From positions 186,001 to 250,000 of the forward strand of contig NW_002476320.1 in the NCBI RefSeq assembly GCF_000189635.1: 64,000 bases of DNA. Reading direction: 5' to 3'. Under the pieces are notes generated by a model that was not told where the DNA came from, made no database searches, and saw only the letters and a list, made by a program, of their open reading frames with translations. The DNA is from Tetrahymena thermophila SB210 (Eukaryota; Ciliophora; Oligohymenophorea; Hymenostomatida; Tetrahymenidae). Positions within the stretch are counted from its first letter, which is position 1. The number at the start of each line of letters is the position of its first letter. This document shows positions 1-13,502 of the stretch, one piece after another. The translations under genes and the position numbers were made by a program.

Positions 1-1839
1 AAAACTTTTTACGTTCCTAATCTAATCTTATTATTATGTAATTTTTATTATAATTATTAATTACTTTAAATATACTTTAAAAAAAATGTGATTAGTTATA
101 ATATAAAGCCATTCAAATAATTATATATATCTCCTCTTTTTATTCAGTTCTAATAAATTATTTAAATATGAAGCAGCTTTAAATAATATATAATATGTTA
201 ATCTAATCTCAAGCTAGTCATAATCTCAAAAAAGTTTTTTATAAAAAATATATCCATTGCTTAAAAAATTAAATATAAAAAGCAAACAAATTATTAATAT
301 CTAATTTTTTCCATAATTCTAATTTATCTTAACTCAATTATTATGGCTATTTATTCTCAATCAATCCTTTTAATTTTTAAAATTAAATTCTTCTATTTTA
401 TTAAATTAATTTAATATATATATAGATAATCATTGGATTTCACCATATTAGCTAGTTTTTAGTTTACATTCATCTTAAAGGTATTTGTTAATTTACAAAC
501 AAACAAACAAATATATTTGATATAAATATTCAAATAAATACATACAAAATTAGAAACGTTAAATTTTCCTTCATAAATTATAATTGATGATCTTATACTT
601 ATTTTTAATTTCTTGTAAATTATTATGTAATAATAAATTATGCTTAAAATTTCGTTTTTTATTTCTTAAATATCTAAATAATTTATCAAATAATATTTTA
701 AACTTTAAAAAATTAAAAAAAAAATCAGGCTTTGTTTCTTAAGAAAAAATATTTAATAAAATTTTTTAGTTTATCTCTGAATTTCTATTTTTAGTTATTC
801 TTTTTTTATTTTTTATGAATTTAAATCCAACATAAATTAAATAGATTTATTTTATTTCCCTAAAATTATTTGTTTTCTTTATTAACCTAAATTATTAATT
901 CATTCATTATTTAAAAAAGCTAATAATTTAAATATTTTTTTAAATGCTTAATTTTTAAAAAATGCTTGAAAAAAACATAGATTTAAATGGTTTTAATTTC
1001 ATTTTATTTATTTATTTTAACTTCCCAAAATATTATTTTTTCTAATTATTGTATATTTGTAGTTCTTTCATTATTAAAAATAACTTATTTTTATTAAATT
1101 TAATGAAAATGTTTATAAATTTTGATAGGATTATGTATTATAATTGATAATTTAATACTTATTTTATTAAATTTTATATTTCAAAAATAGCTTTTGCTCT
1201 AAATATTTTAATTTAAATATTTAAAGACATTTATTAATTTTTATAAATTTAAAATAAATAAATTTCATTTCTTATGAAATAATATTTAATTACAATTTTT
1301 AAACTTTGAATTTCTATTTTTAATTTCTCTTCTTTAATTTTTTATAAATATTAAATACTTTGAAAATAAAATAAATTTAAATTGCTTGAAATTAATTTAA
1401 ATATTATTTTTATTGTTTAATTTTTAAAAAATTTTAAATATTTTGAAAATAAAATAGATTTAAATTGTTTTGAAATTAGTTTATATTTAATATTATTTCC
1501 ATGAAAACATTATTTTTCTAATTTTTTTAGATCAAATCATTTATAAATTTATCTAATAAAAAAACCTATTAATTCAAAGATTTTTTGATAAGGAATACTA
1601 CCTGCCTGTTTTGTTTTCTGTGATTGTTTGATTAGGCAATTATTGAAATCTTAAATAATAAAGGATGATTTGATCAGCAGAAACAAAAGATATCAAAAAC
1701 AATTGAATGAGGAATATAAATAAAAAATTAATTAAGATTCTATCTTCTTACACTTTTTTTAATTTAAAATTTAAGTAGAAAAAATCTTACAACACTTTTA
1801 AGTTACTTAGATAGATAAATTTTAGTAGAAAATAGTTAG
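1..1839. other. AT-rich non-coding stretch
   Basis: No convincing coding region is seen on either strand. The stretch is poly(A)/poly(T)-rich. A less AT-rich patch at about 1590-1700 lies just upstream of the Vps39-like gene and is more likely its leader or promoter region than an exon, because its frames hit TGA quickly. Confidence 0.6.
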
Positions 1840-4800
1840 ATGAATTTCTTGTAAAAAGCATAGGTAAACGTTTAAAATAACATAGAGTAATTAGGAGGAC
1901 TTTTTGAATCTAGTTGGTCACTGAAAGTAGAGGCTGGTTAAAAAATTACTTCAATTGATTAAAATAGCAGAAATGTATATATTGGTTATTAAAGTGGCAC
2001 TATAAATATATATCAAATCAATAGAAATGGCTTAAAATTAGATTATTTAAAATCACAACAGTAGACAAAAAATAAGAGATTCTTCTCATTTAAAAATAGC
2101 ATTGATAGTTTGAGAGAATTTAACAATTATTTACTTATTTTAAGCGAAGGATCTGTCCTTTGTGCAGATGGAGATAGTTTAGAAAGTTTGGGAACTATAG
2201 TCGATAAAAATTGTGTTATGGTTGTAGTTAACGAAGTGTAGCAAGACAGAATCTTAGTATTAACAAAAAAGAAAGAAGTTCTTATATTTGATTTAGATGA
2301 AGCTCCTTTTAGATTTAGATAATTAGATAAAAAAATATATTTGAGTGAAATTCCTCAATAATTGATCTTTTTTAATGAAATGATCTTTTACACAACTTAT
2401 CGTAAAGATTATTGCTACTTAGATATAAATACTAACTTAGAACCTAAAACTCTAAATGTTCCAAAGAATTAACAATAGGCTTATATAAAAATAATTTCAC
2501 CAGAAGAGATGTTTGTTGTTATATCAAACAACACCGGTATCTTTTTGACTGTAATTACTACTTTATTAATTTTATAAAAATAAATAAAAGATTTTCACTT
2601 TCAAATCTCAATTTTCTTTATCATCAAAGCTATTTCATTTTTTTTGCAATAGATTTTTAAACTATTTTTATTATAGAATTTCATAATAAATTAGCTAAAA
2701 TGACATTTATTTATTTTTAATAAATATTTTTCTTTTAAATTGTCAAATGTGAAATCTAAATTTTATTAAAAAAACATTAATTTTTATTAAATTTTAAGAA
2801 ATAAAATAAATTAATCTTTTCTTAAAATATTTATTGATTTATTTAGTTTTTTATGGAAATTTTAATGATTCCTTTTTTATTTTTATATTTTAAATTATTT
2901 TCTTAATTTAATAAATATTTATTTAATTTTTATTAAATTTATTTATTAAGACTGATTAAAAATATATTTTAAAATGAAAAAAGTTTATTGGTAGTTTTTA
3001 GTATTGTGATTTATCCAAAAGAATTATTTGTGGAAATAAAGTTTTACTTATTTTTTAATAAAAAGCTTGAAGGATAACCAAAGTAAAAGAGCACAATTTA
3101 GCTAGATGCCCAAAAAATAGTGTTTAATATACACATGTTGGAATAGTTTTTAATAGTTTTTTACGAAGGTAGCTTAATTCAGATATTTAATATTGATGAT
3201 TGCGTATTAATATAGTAAATGGATATTGCTAATCGTTTAAATGAGGGGATTGTTAAATTTGTTACAAACTACTAGAATAATTAAGTTGTTTATTTTGGAT
3301 CTCAAACAGAAATTAGGAATTTGTACCTTGTTTCTTTTGAAGATCAGATAAGCAAACTTTTGCAAGAGTGCAATATTGAATAAGCTATGCAGATATTTAA
3401 TCAGCATTATTCGAAATCAAACTCAATGAGATAGCAACGTCTTGAGGAATTCAACATAGATGCTTGTTGGTCTCTGCTTATGCACGGTAAATTTAATGAT
3501 GCATATAAAATTATTGAAGATAATTACAAATATGATATCAGATAATTTATTGATAGCTTTACTAATGATGACGATATTAACATTGTGATTGCCAAAATTA
3601 AAAAAAATAGATTAACTGCCATAGTTAATAGTGGAAAGAGCACTACAAGTGCTACTTTAAAAAATACAGATAAAGAATTTAGAGAAGAAATTCTAAAATT
3701 TTTAATTAAATTATGCACTAAAAACAGAGAACATTATTTAAAATTTTTAAATAATAAAGATATCACATTCGATTTTTATTTATCTAATCATTCTGCTAAA
3801 TTTTATACTATTTCAAGAGACAGACATAAATATTCTTATTCTTAAAATGTTGCTAGTCTTTAATCTTATATTGAGTAGCAGAAGAACTCTGAAATGAATA
3901 ATAGCTTAATAAAAAGCACAATAGAATAAGATAATAATTCTATAATTGTTCCATAGGATGTTGAAGAAGAATTTGATTAAAATATTACTGCAAAATAAAT
4001 GCTTCAATAAATTGATTTCTATCTGATAACATATTTGATTATGCAAAATAATGAATAAGAGCTTATTAGTGTTTTAAGTAAAAACTCCAATAACTGCTAA
4101 GATAAGTATGAAGAGCTACTGCTTACACTTCAATCACTTATGTTTGTAGGTCCTAAGCATAATGAAGTCTTATCAAGGTTTTATGAATACTTTTAGAATT
4201 ATACAGAAGCTTTGCTTCTTTGGCAAGAATGCATTGAAAATAAAAAAGATTTGTAAGAAGCTTGTGAAAATATAGCAAGAATTCTAAAAATATTTCCCAA
4301 AGAAAAACTAATAAGCGACTTTTTCCCATATGTTATGGAACATAAACCAGAAAAAGCAATTGAAGTATTCGCAGTTTTAGATCCAAATAAATATCCACCA
4401 AGTTAAATCAAATAACTTATCATTTAAACTCCTAACATATCTTTAGAAGTTCGAAACTAACTTACAGGAATTTACTTTGAAGTTCTCTGTATGAAATTCA
4501 ATTATGTTGATACTAATGTCCATAATTCTCTAGCAGACTATTATGTTAGGTTCTTATTTTCTAAGTATCCTAAAGAAAAAACTTATCAGGAATTCAAGAA
4601 AGACATGGAACAAGTATAACAAAAAGGATCTTTGATAGATTAAGAGTTTGTTGAAAAGTATAAAAGTTTTGATAAATTTTTGAGAAACACAGAAATGCTT
4701 TACGATCCTGAATTCATTTTAAAATTCATAAACAACTCCTATCTCCAATAATAGATCATTTTCCTTCTATGTAAGCTTGATTAACAGGAAAAAGCTTTGA

Positions 4801-5549
4801 GAATTTTGATTGATCAAAAGGATCATGACACAGCTTAAGCACTGTGCAACCAAAAACAAGGCAAATTAGTGCCAATATTATTTAAAATATATTTAGAAAA
4901 ATATAATGAAACAATTGAGTAAGATATTTCAAACAATAGCTTTATAAGTACATCTTCTAGACTTTCTTAAGTAGAAGTTACAAAAAGCAAAAACACTCAA
5001 CAAAGCAAAGAATCAAAAAATGAGCAAATGTTGTATAAAAATTATTTAGATGATATTTTATACAAATACAGCTATTACCAAGATTTAAATCCTATAGATA
5101 TACTAAATTTAATTCCAGATGACTGGGTGATAGGCTCTTCTTCATAAATTAAGACTGTAACTGAATATGCTGATTAAAATTAAATTAGAAATAGGTAAAA
5201 CAATAATTTTATGAATAGCGATAATACAAACGAAGAAAATACTGCCCTGTACGAATTCCTTACCTAAGCCCTCTCTGAGACACTTTATGCTTAAAGGTAA
5301 GTAAGTTGTACTAAACATGCCTCAGAATCTTTGTTGCTAGAAAATAAAATTAAATTAATTAATTGTAAAAAAGCCTATATAACATGGTATAATGATAGAA
5401 AATGCGCAGCATGCAATAAAACCATAACAGAGTCCACTATCTTTGTTGTATATCCAAACGGTGTAGTTGCCCATCAAAGTTGTGTCAGTAAATCATTAAC
5501 AATCTGCCCCGAAACAGGATAAGACTTTGTTAAAACATTCAAGCTTTGA
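1840..5549 (+). CDS. Vps39/TGFBRAP1 (Vps3)-like HOPS/CORVET tethering subunit
   Basis: Predicted large coiled protein of the Vam6/Vps39/TGFBRAP1 family, whose members bridge Rab GTPases to the class C core for endosome or lysosome fusion. The start ATG is at 1840. Exon 1 (1840-2550) reads as a CNH-like beta-propeller, with segments such as VYIGYQSGTINIYQ and GSVLCADGDSLESLG. A phase-0 intron begins GTAATT at 2551; its acceptor is probably at 3065. Exon 2 runs open to TGA at 5547-5549, giving about 1,064 residues. The C-terminus carries the family's zinc-ribbon-like motif (CAACNK followed by AHQSC, about 5404-5480), and the middle is helical, as expected for the clathrin-like repeats. As I recall, Tetrahymena lacks HOPS-specific subunits, which would favour a CORVET Vps3 role. 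Family call fairly sure; the Vps3 versus Vps39 choice is inference. Confidence 0.8.
2551..3065 (+). other. Intron 1 of the Vps39-like gene
   Basis: AT-rich, full of TGA in the coding frame, begins GTAATT. The reading frame changes from positions 1 mod 3 to 0 mod 3 across it. Acceptors that keep phase 0 are at 3041, 3065 and 3083; 3065 best fits the rise in GC. Confidence 0.6.
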
Positions 5550-6953
5550 AGAGCAATTATATCATTTTACCATCTCCTAAAACTGCTGGTGTGTTTACAT
5601 TTATTCATTCTCTTATTGGTTAACAAATAAAGGAACCATAGTCTAATTGTTCAAACATTCCAATATTAATTATATTTATTTAAAAAATACAAAATTTATC
5701 AACTTTATTTTTATATGCAATTATTTCATTGTTCAAAGCTCTCACAAATAATTATGTTGGGATCTAAACTTGTATCTTTCAATTTCTCTCTTCATAATTA
5801 ATTTAAAAAAAATATGAAAAAATGATTTAATTTTTAAATAAATATATTGCAAATCATAATTTATTGGCAAAACTAGAAAATATTTTAAATTATTTAAATT
5901 TTTTGATAAAATGAATTGATTTTTATATTTTTAAATCTACAAAAAGAGGTTCAAAATAGAAAGTACAGTATATTTTTTTTATTTGGCTATATTATAATCA
6001 ATTTAGTTAGTTTTATTTATTTCACTAAATATATTTTTTAAAAGTAAATTAATTTTTAAATAATTTTAAATATTTTTTAAAATAAAATAAATATCATAAT
6101 TATATATTTTTTTTCAATAAATTATAAATAAATATAAAATGTTGTAGGATAATTTGTTAAATCAAATAATTTTTATTGCTCATTTAAATAAGTTTTCATT
6201 AAAAATAGTTATTTAAATAATAATTTACACTTAAGATTTATTTTAATTATTTGCATTTTTATTATTTAATAAAAAGATTTTTTCATAAAATTTGAGAATA
6301 TTTTAAAAATATTTTTGATTGATTGAAAGTTTTATTGATTAATTTTCAAGATTTAAGGAGATTTATTTTAGATTCAATTTAAATTGCAGTGAAATATTTG
6401 ATAAATTTGTTAGTCTGATATATTGATTAAGCAAGCTGAAAAGATTTGAATTTAAAATAAAAGTAAATTAAAATGAACGAATAGTTATTAAATCTTGAAT
6501 TTTAAAAATGAAAAGGTTATAGAGAAAAAAAGGGTTTGATTGATATTGCTAATAAATTAAACGAAATTCAAAATAAACGAAAGAGATTATTTAATTATTA
6601 TTATGAATCAATGAATGACAAAAGTAAAACACTACTTGATTTTTGAATATTTTTGAAAAGTGATAAGATTAATTTAATGAATTTTTGCTTTATTAATATT
6701 TAAACAATGTGTATTCAAAGTTTTAATGAAAAAATTTTAAAGTTTGTTTGTATAACATTGATTTACAAAAACTAATATTCACTTTTTAACGAAAAAGAGG
6801 AATAAAGTAGAAAGAAAAGACACAGAATACAAATAAATAATAGGATATACTATCAACTGAACATTAAAGCAAATAATTATAATAGGTTAAAATATATTAA
6901 GGAAAAATTACATGATACAATATAGAGATTAAGAGAGTGCATTGAATCTCAAT
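5550..6953. other. Intergenic, with possible stray coding fragments
   Basis: Mostly AT-rich. Two patches look weakly coding in the ciliate code: about 6515-6645 (segments REKKGLIDIANKLNEIQN and YYYESMNDKSKTLLDF, ending in TGA) and about 6790-7010 (segments KYIKEKLHDTIQRLREC and ESQYAVGNKQFSHVFYK). The second overlaps the start of the next gene in another frame. They could be unrecognised 5' exons of that gene or decayed remnants. Confidence 0.4.
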
Positions 6954-9900
6954 ATGCAGTTGGGAATAAGCAATTCAGTCATGTCTTTTACAAATCATTT
7001 TAAAACACAAGAATAAGATAATGCTAAATAAGAAGGAGAGAACAATTTATTTAATTATAAAAACAATAAAGAAAACTATGATTATTAGCAGTAGAGTGGT
7101 GAGATCAAACAAAAGGAATAGCAACAACCTAATTAGTTAGTATTTGATATTATTCATTCCTTTGCTCAAGAAAGCTTATCTAATCCAGTACTACTTTAGA
7201 ATATTAATAGTGATCAAAAGCAAGCTGTTACTGGCTCTTCTTGTTCATCTTTTTCTTAGCTTTCTTAAAGGGCTCAAAATCCTAATAATTAAATGATCTA
7301 ATTGAAGAATAACATAAATATTCCTAACTTAAATCTTCAACAGAACTTATATCATTACAACACAGAATAATCAATTAGTCAACTACCACCTTAGCCTAAA
7401 TTTGGAAAGGATGATTTTATCAAAAGTCCAAATAAATCTAATTTCGATGAGCTTTCTGGTTAAAAGCAAACTATTTAAGATAGTATAAATAGCAAAAGTG
7501 GGAACTAAAATATTAATTTAAGTTCTCCTGCTCCACCTACTCCTTTGAAGAATCACTAAAAGGTGCCCTCAATAATTATCAACCCAATTAGTTAATAGCA
7601 GCAAGAAAATAAATCATCTCTTTACATTCCAATAAACCAAATGTTTAGTTAAGAGCAGTCAATAAGTTAAAATAATTCAAGTGTGTTGTGCAATACAAAT
7701 GCGAAATCAAGCTACAGAAGCAATTCTACTGGAATGAACAATAATAGCTAAGTAAACTTAAATGTAAAAAATCTATTAAATAATAATAGTAATAGTAGTA
7801 ATACTTTTGATTTAAATTTTGTGAATAACACAAATAGTAGTTCAGTTCTTGCAAATAATAATTTTTAAATAATAAACAGCAATTATCAAAATATTAACAA
7901 TTCAAATAATACTAACGGTATTTTGAGTGTCAACTCATAAAAGAATAATAGTGCTATTTTAAATAATTAGCTAAACAAAAGCAACTTAGAAGAAAATAAA
8001 ATGAATCTTACTGGAATAGATCTCACAAATAGGAGTTTTTTAGGTGAATTACATCAGCAGAATATTTCAAATACTAACAATAAAAGTACGATTAATGGAA
8101 ACAGCAGTTTTAGTAATAGCAACAATAACATCAGTTTTGTAGCTAACTGCAATAATACTACAATTATGAAGACTTTAGAGAAAAATATGGGAGTTTCATA
8201 CTAGCAAATGCAACATTTGATTAACTCTTCTCAGTAGTTGTAGAATAATTATTCTTTGGAAATAGAAAAATATTTGGATCAACTAAATAGCTTAAAAGAG
8301 AAGCAAGAGAAATGTGAAAACAAATAAAAAAAGAAAAAGAAAGAGCTTGAAGAAATAGAAGATTAAATCAATCAAGTAGAAAATAAATAGAAATATCATA
8401 GAACAATGATATTAAGTGATGACCAAAGTAGAAAACAAAAAATAGAAATCACTTTCAATAGTCATTCTTAGCTTGATACAGTGCTCTAAAAAATGAAAAA
8501 CCTCATATCAATAATTCCTGATCCTAAGATGCATGAGAAGTTTTAAGCCTCCACACAGCCCTTGGAAAGTGTTTTAAAGCAACTAAGTGAAAATAAAAAA
8601 GAGATAATAATGCTCTTGCTATAAGAAAGAGATGAACAAATGAGAATAAGTGAGTATCTTAGTGCTTTAAGGGAAGACTTTAATTCCTATATAATGAAAA
8701 ATACAGAGCATACTTTAATTTATGAAGAAAACAATGAAGTTTTGGATTCATTAAAGGCTCAATATCCTGCTGAGTCAACATACATAACATAAAATTTAGA
8801 ATATTAAAATCAGAAGTAATTAATATTGACAAAGCTTTAGCAAGTTAAGTAAGACCATGAAAACACACAAAAAGAAATACATTTCAAGGAGCAAATGATT
8901 TCTAAGTTTAATGAAAACTCCTCTATCCTGCAACAAAGGCTAGAACAAGCTAGAAGAAATAAATCATCTGGTCCTGATTATCAAACCTACGAAAATCAAT
9001 TTTAGCTATTTTTAATTGATAGCTTTGATGAAAACGCAAGCCAATTTTACAAAGATTTCATTAAGATTTTCGATGCTGAATTTCTTTAAAAAGCTGTCTC
9101 CCACTGTAAAGCAAACTCAAATATTCTTTTAACAAAAATTATTTCCTTTCAATCATTGCTTCTCCAAGAAACTCATATTATCCTTTCTAATTAACTAAAC
9201 CTCAAGTAAGTTTATTTATTTCTTTAATTTAATTTAATTATTTTTTTATATTATTTTGATTATTTTTTATATTATTTTATATTATTTTTTATACTTATTT
9301 CTTTATTTTTTATTGATTTTATATATTATTTTATTCATTTTATTTTTTATTTTATTCATTTTCATATTATTATTTGATTATTTTTTATATTATTTTTCAT
9401 TTTTGATATTATTTTATTCATTTTTAATATTTTTTTATTCATTTTAAATATTATTTTATTTATTTTTAATAATATTTTATTTATTTTTAAAATTATTTAA
9501 TTTAAGCTGTGAAGATTTGAGGAGGATTTAGGAACAGAAGAGAGAATTAATGGTTGATCTGAACTAAGTGGAAATGCTTAGGGAGATTATTTTATCCATA
9601 TTGAGTTATGACTAATTGTTACTAAATGTTAGCATGTGCGTTAGGAATATGAAGAGGAAAGACATTATTATGCAAACTTTTTATTAGTATCTTATGAGTA
9701 AAAAGACTCAATTTAGCTTTAAATTTTAAGCTTAAAATGATATTATAAGCATAACTGATGATTATATGAGAGCTAATAAGGATTTATTAAATTTAGAAGG
9801 TGAAAAGAAATAATTACAATAGCAAATAAGTGAATAATTGAGAGAAATTAATATATTGAAAAGCTAGTTGCAGTAAATTAATTAAAATTTAGATAATAAT

Positions 9901-12900
9901 GAAAACACTTTCAAAATCCACTATGCTAAAGAATGTTCCTCATATTATGAACAATATTTAAAAGAAAAGAACATCCAATTAAAGGATATTATGTAAAATT
10001 ATTTAAAATGTTTTATTTAAAAAATTAATTCATAAAATTTTAATTAGGTTCGCTTATGGAAAGGCTTATGTTGAAAAGTTGGAGTAAGATATTAAGGAAG
10101 AATTTGATAAGGCTAATAAAATGAATATAGATAGAATTAAGGAATAATTAACAACTTTGAATCAAAATATGCAAACAATTACAGATAAAAGAACAAAAAA
10201 TTTCATGATATTGCAAGAGGAAATTAAACCATAATATGAAGAGTATTAAATGAAGTTAAAATAATCTGAGTCTAAACAAATATCTTTAAACGATGAGCTA
10301 GCAGATATCATAAATAAAGAAAGAGTTTACATCTAATAACTCAATTGTATTTTAAGTGATCAGTTTGACTTAAGGAATAAAAAATTTAATAAAGGCAGTG
10401 CTTTGTGCAACCTTTAGGAATTGATGCAAGCATCTGAAGAGGAGGCATAATTTAATTATAATTAAATTGTTTAGCTTGTTCTGAACTAAAATACTTTAAA
10501 GTAAGACGAAAAAGAAATTAGCACTTATAATCATTTATAACTGCTTAAAGAAAAGATGAGTATCTTGCAAGAAGAATTAGTAAACATGACAAGAGCAGAT
10601 GTTGGAAACATAGCTTAAATTGAAGCTTAATTAACTAAATCAGAATCTATCATGAAAGATTATCACTCTAAAATTGAATAAATTCATTCAGTTTTAAAAG
10701 ATTAACTTTCTAAAATGAATTTAGATTCTGATACTATTTTTAACACTTTTAACTTGAACTTTTCAGCTCAGGTTTTAAATGTAAAAGATCTTATAAACAA
10801 AAATTAAGATAGGATGAAAGCAATTTAAGATCTTGCAAATAATGGCAAATTCGAATCAAAAAGTAATAACACTGATCAAGTAAAAAGGTCTAGATGTTCC
10901 AAAAGTATGTACATCGATATATCCAAAAGTAGTTCTAAGTAATAAAGCAATCATAACTAATCACTAATATAGCAAAGTAGAAACAATATGACAAATTCTT
11001 AAGTATAACCTAAATATGGAAAGATCACAATCGATATGAACTTTTTGGCTTCAATGCCTGATGTAAAAACAGTTAATACTCAGCAACTTTAAACTTCTAT
11101 TATGAACTCTAACAGCTCATTCAACCAAAATAAAGAGAATTTGCAACCTATGAATTCAAGTATTAGAGGAACTAGTCCTTTACTTCCTAATTAAAAATTA
11201 AATCAATCTCAAAAAGATGATATGATGAGCAGTAATTATAGTGAAGCATTCTTTAATTCTAACAATTCTAAATCAAATAATCGTCTTAATAATTCAGGTA
11301 GGACTTAATCCTAAACCTTCTAAAATAAAAGATAAAATAGTATAGGAAATGTTACTCTCACTTCTGGCAGAATTCCTAGTTCAATTCTTTTAGATCCTCT
11401 ATATAATGAACTCACCTCTACTAATAGCATTTAAAGCTACACACTTTAGTCTTCTGGTTTCTAACAATAATAATATTAGCAACCATAAAGAAATGGAGAA
11501 TCATAAAAATCAATACAGTAAATAACTTCTTCATCCAATCTAACAAATTTATCATCATTCAACTCTCCTCCTAGTCTTTCAGCTTAAAAAAATAAATCAT
11601 TATTCAAACGAGCAAATTCATTTAACAATACTTCTTCTCAGCAATTAAACAATAACTCAAGTGGTAACATCGCACAATAAATTCATAAAATTACAAACAG
11701 CAACAACTTTAATTAACAACCAAATAAAAACTCAAATACAAATTTACACTTCACTGCTTGGAAAAACTAAAGCAGCAGCAGAAGTAACTTGAACTGTAGC
11801 AATATAAATAATGTTAGTGGAACTAACTTGAACAATAACAGCGGAAGTAATATAACCTGCAATAATTTTAACAATACATTCAGAGATTTTAGTCCAAATA
11901 ACAAAAGTATGCTCTAAAATTATAATTTTTAACCAGCTTATAACAATCAACATAAGAACTTTTAAAAATAAGATTAGGATAGAAGTGAATAAAACATCAC
12001 ACTAAATTTATCAACAATTAATCATGTCCATAATGGAAATTCTAACTTTAATCACAATAATAATAACAACAACAATAACAATAATTCAAATTTCAATAAC
12101 CTAATCCATAACAACTCTCTTTTCCATAACATTTCTATGAATAACAATAACAATACTAAGAATTAAGAGTAAGCTTCGGCATTCTTAGACATAAGTGCTA
12201 TTAATATGATAAGCGCTACAAATAGAAATGATTTAAGTGGAGTATTTACACAAACACTAATAAACAATGGTAATAGCTCAAATAACTTCAATAACTCTAG
12301 AGTGTAATCGAAAAACTCTAACTTTTTAAATGAAAATAAATACAGCATATACGATGATAACAACATTTCATTAAATACTAATAATGATAAAAGTGTAATA
12401 ATGACTGAAAACAATAATTAAAGAGCATTAAATACCAGTTAAAACAGGAGATTAAACAGCTATTCTACTCATTAAGCTTATTGTAATAATTTAAATTCTA
12501 AATAATCTATATCTTCTATTAACTCTTAAAGCAATTCAAGATATATTGAAATTTACAAAATGTATGGTGTGAGTAAAGAAAACTTTGTAAAAAAATAAGT
12601 ATATGACCCAATTAATAATAATTCTAAACCTACTTCCTTTGGTTATGCAAAACGCTTTCTGAGATTTAATGAAAAAAATTAAAATCTTGAAATACTAAAA
12701 GAAGAAATCATTAACCAGCAATCAAGAAAAACTATTGAATAAGCTTATAGCAAGCTACTAATTAAAAAAATTAACATCCCTGCTATAACTTCTTCAATTT
12801 TAGAATATAAGAATGAATATAGATTTAAAGAGCCAGAAGATGAACTTATATCTAAATTTGTTAACTGTTCCAATTTACCTTTCTCAATAGAAGTTGAAAA

Positions 12901-12973
12901 AATGGGTAAAATTGAGTGTATAGCTTTGAATGAAGAAGATCTTATATACTTGGCAAAAATATTTGCATAGTGA
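6954..12973 (+). CDS. Large Asn/Gln-rich coiled-coil protein, unknown function
   Basis: No family recognised. Exons 6954-9205, 9507-9992 and 10048-12973 join in frame (5,664 bp, 1,887 residues); the stop is TGA at 12971-12973. The N-terminal third is low-complexity, rich in Asn, Ser and Gln. A coiled-coil section follows, about 8250-10750, spanning both introns, with segments such as LDQLNSLKEKQEK and LEEIEDQINQVE. A long Asn-rich, prion-like section follows (about 10880-12500) with runs of Asn near 12055-12100. A more ordered tail of about 140 residues ends the protein (about 12540-12970, e.g. FGYAKRFLRFNEKN). Gln is written mainly TAA/TAG. The start is the first ATG of the open frame; an upstream exon cannot be excluded. 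A scaffold or cytoskeletal role would be guesswork. Confidence 0.8.
9206..9506 (+). other. Intron 1 of the Asn/Gln-rich gene
   Basis: Begins GTAAGT at 9206 and ends TTTAAG at 9506. The interior is almost pure A/T with repeated TTTTATATTATTTT-like units. Removing it joins codon AA|C and keeps the frame open. Confidence 0.85.
9993..10047 (+). other. Intron 2 of the Asn/Gln-rich gene (55 bp)
   Basis: Begins GTAAAA at 9993, ends TTAATTAG at 10047. Splicing rebuilds ATG (AT|G). Without it the frame meets TGA shortly after. Confidence 0.85.
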
Positions 12974-13276
12974 AAAAAAACTCAAAAATTAAACTAATTT
13001 GTTAATCTTTTATAAAAAACAGTTTTAAAAACTTTTCATTTTGCTATAAATAATAAATAAATAAATGTGATAATATTTTTTAATTAATTAATTAACTAAA
13101 AATATATCAATATAATATAAACTAATCCTAATTAATTAACTAACATAATTATCTTCATCAATAAAATTTATCCATTTTTAAATATAAATTAATTAATTAA
13201 TTATTAATGGTAAATATATATATAAAATATGTGTGTATGTATGTATTCTTTTGGTTTTTTAGAAATTCAAATTAAT

Positions 13277-13502
13277 AATTTAGCCATTAAGGACTAAATT
13301 TGATCAAAAGTTTTTATCTGAATATGCCCTTAATATATGAGAAACTACGGTATATATTTTTATTCAATTAAATTAAATTACTTGTTTGAACTTTCTTATT
13401 TCTACTTAGCTTAGATAAGCTAAACAATTAATTAATTAAAAACAAATATATTTAATTAAATGCCATTCACTTATCTAATCGTTAGATTTTTGAATGGCAT
13501 TT
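13277..13502. other. Cluster of potential RNA hairpins
   Basis: The strongest is 13458-13502: a 12-bp perfect stem (AAATGCCATTCA with TGAATGGCATTT) enclosing an inner 6-bp stem (ATCTAA/TTAGAT). 13406-13423 is a perfect 8-bp palindromic stem (TTAGCTTA GA TAAGCTAA). Upstream, ATTAAGG and CCTTAAT, and AATTTAG and CTAAATT, could also pair. It resembles no structured RNA I recognise. It may be a small ncRNA gene or a palindrome from a mobile element. Confidence 0.35.

Noticed and set aside
1-60. Possible telomere or chromosome breakage sequence at the window edge or elsewhere
   Set aside because: No C4A2/G4T2 repeats and no TAAACCAACCTCTTT-like breakage motif were found on either strand.
9256-9447. 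63-codon Phe/Ile/Leu/Tyr-rich frame resembling a membrane peptide
   Set aside because: It is the A/T-rich interior of intron 1 of the Asn/Gln-rich gene.
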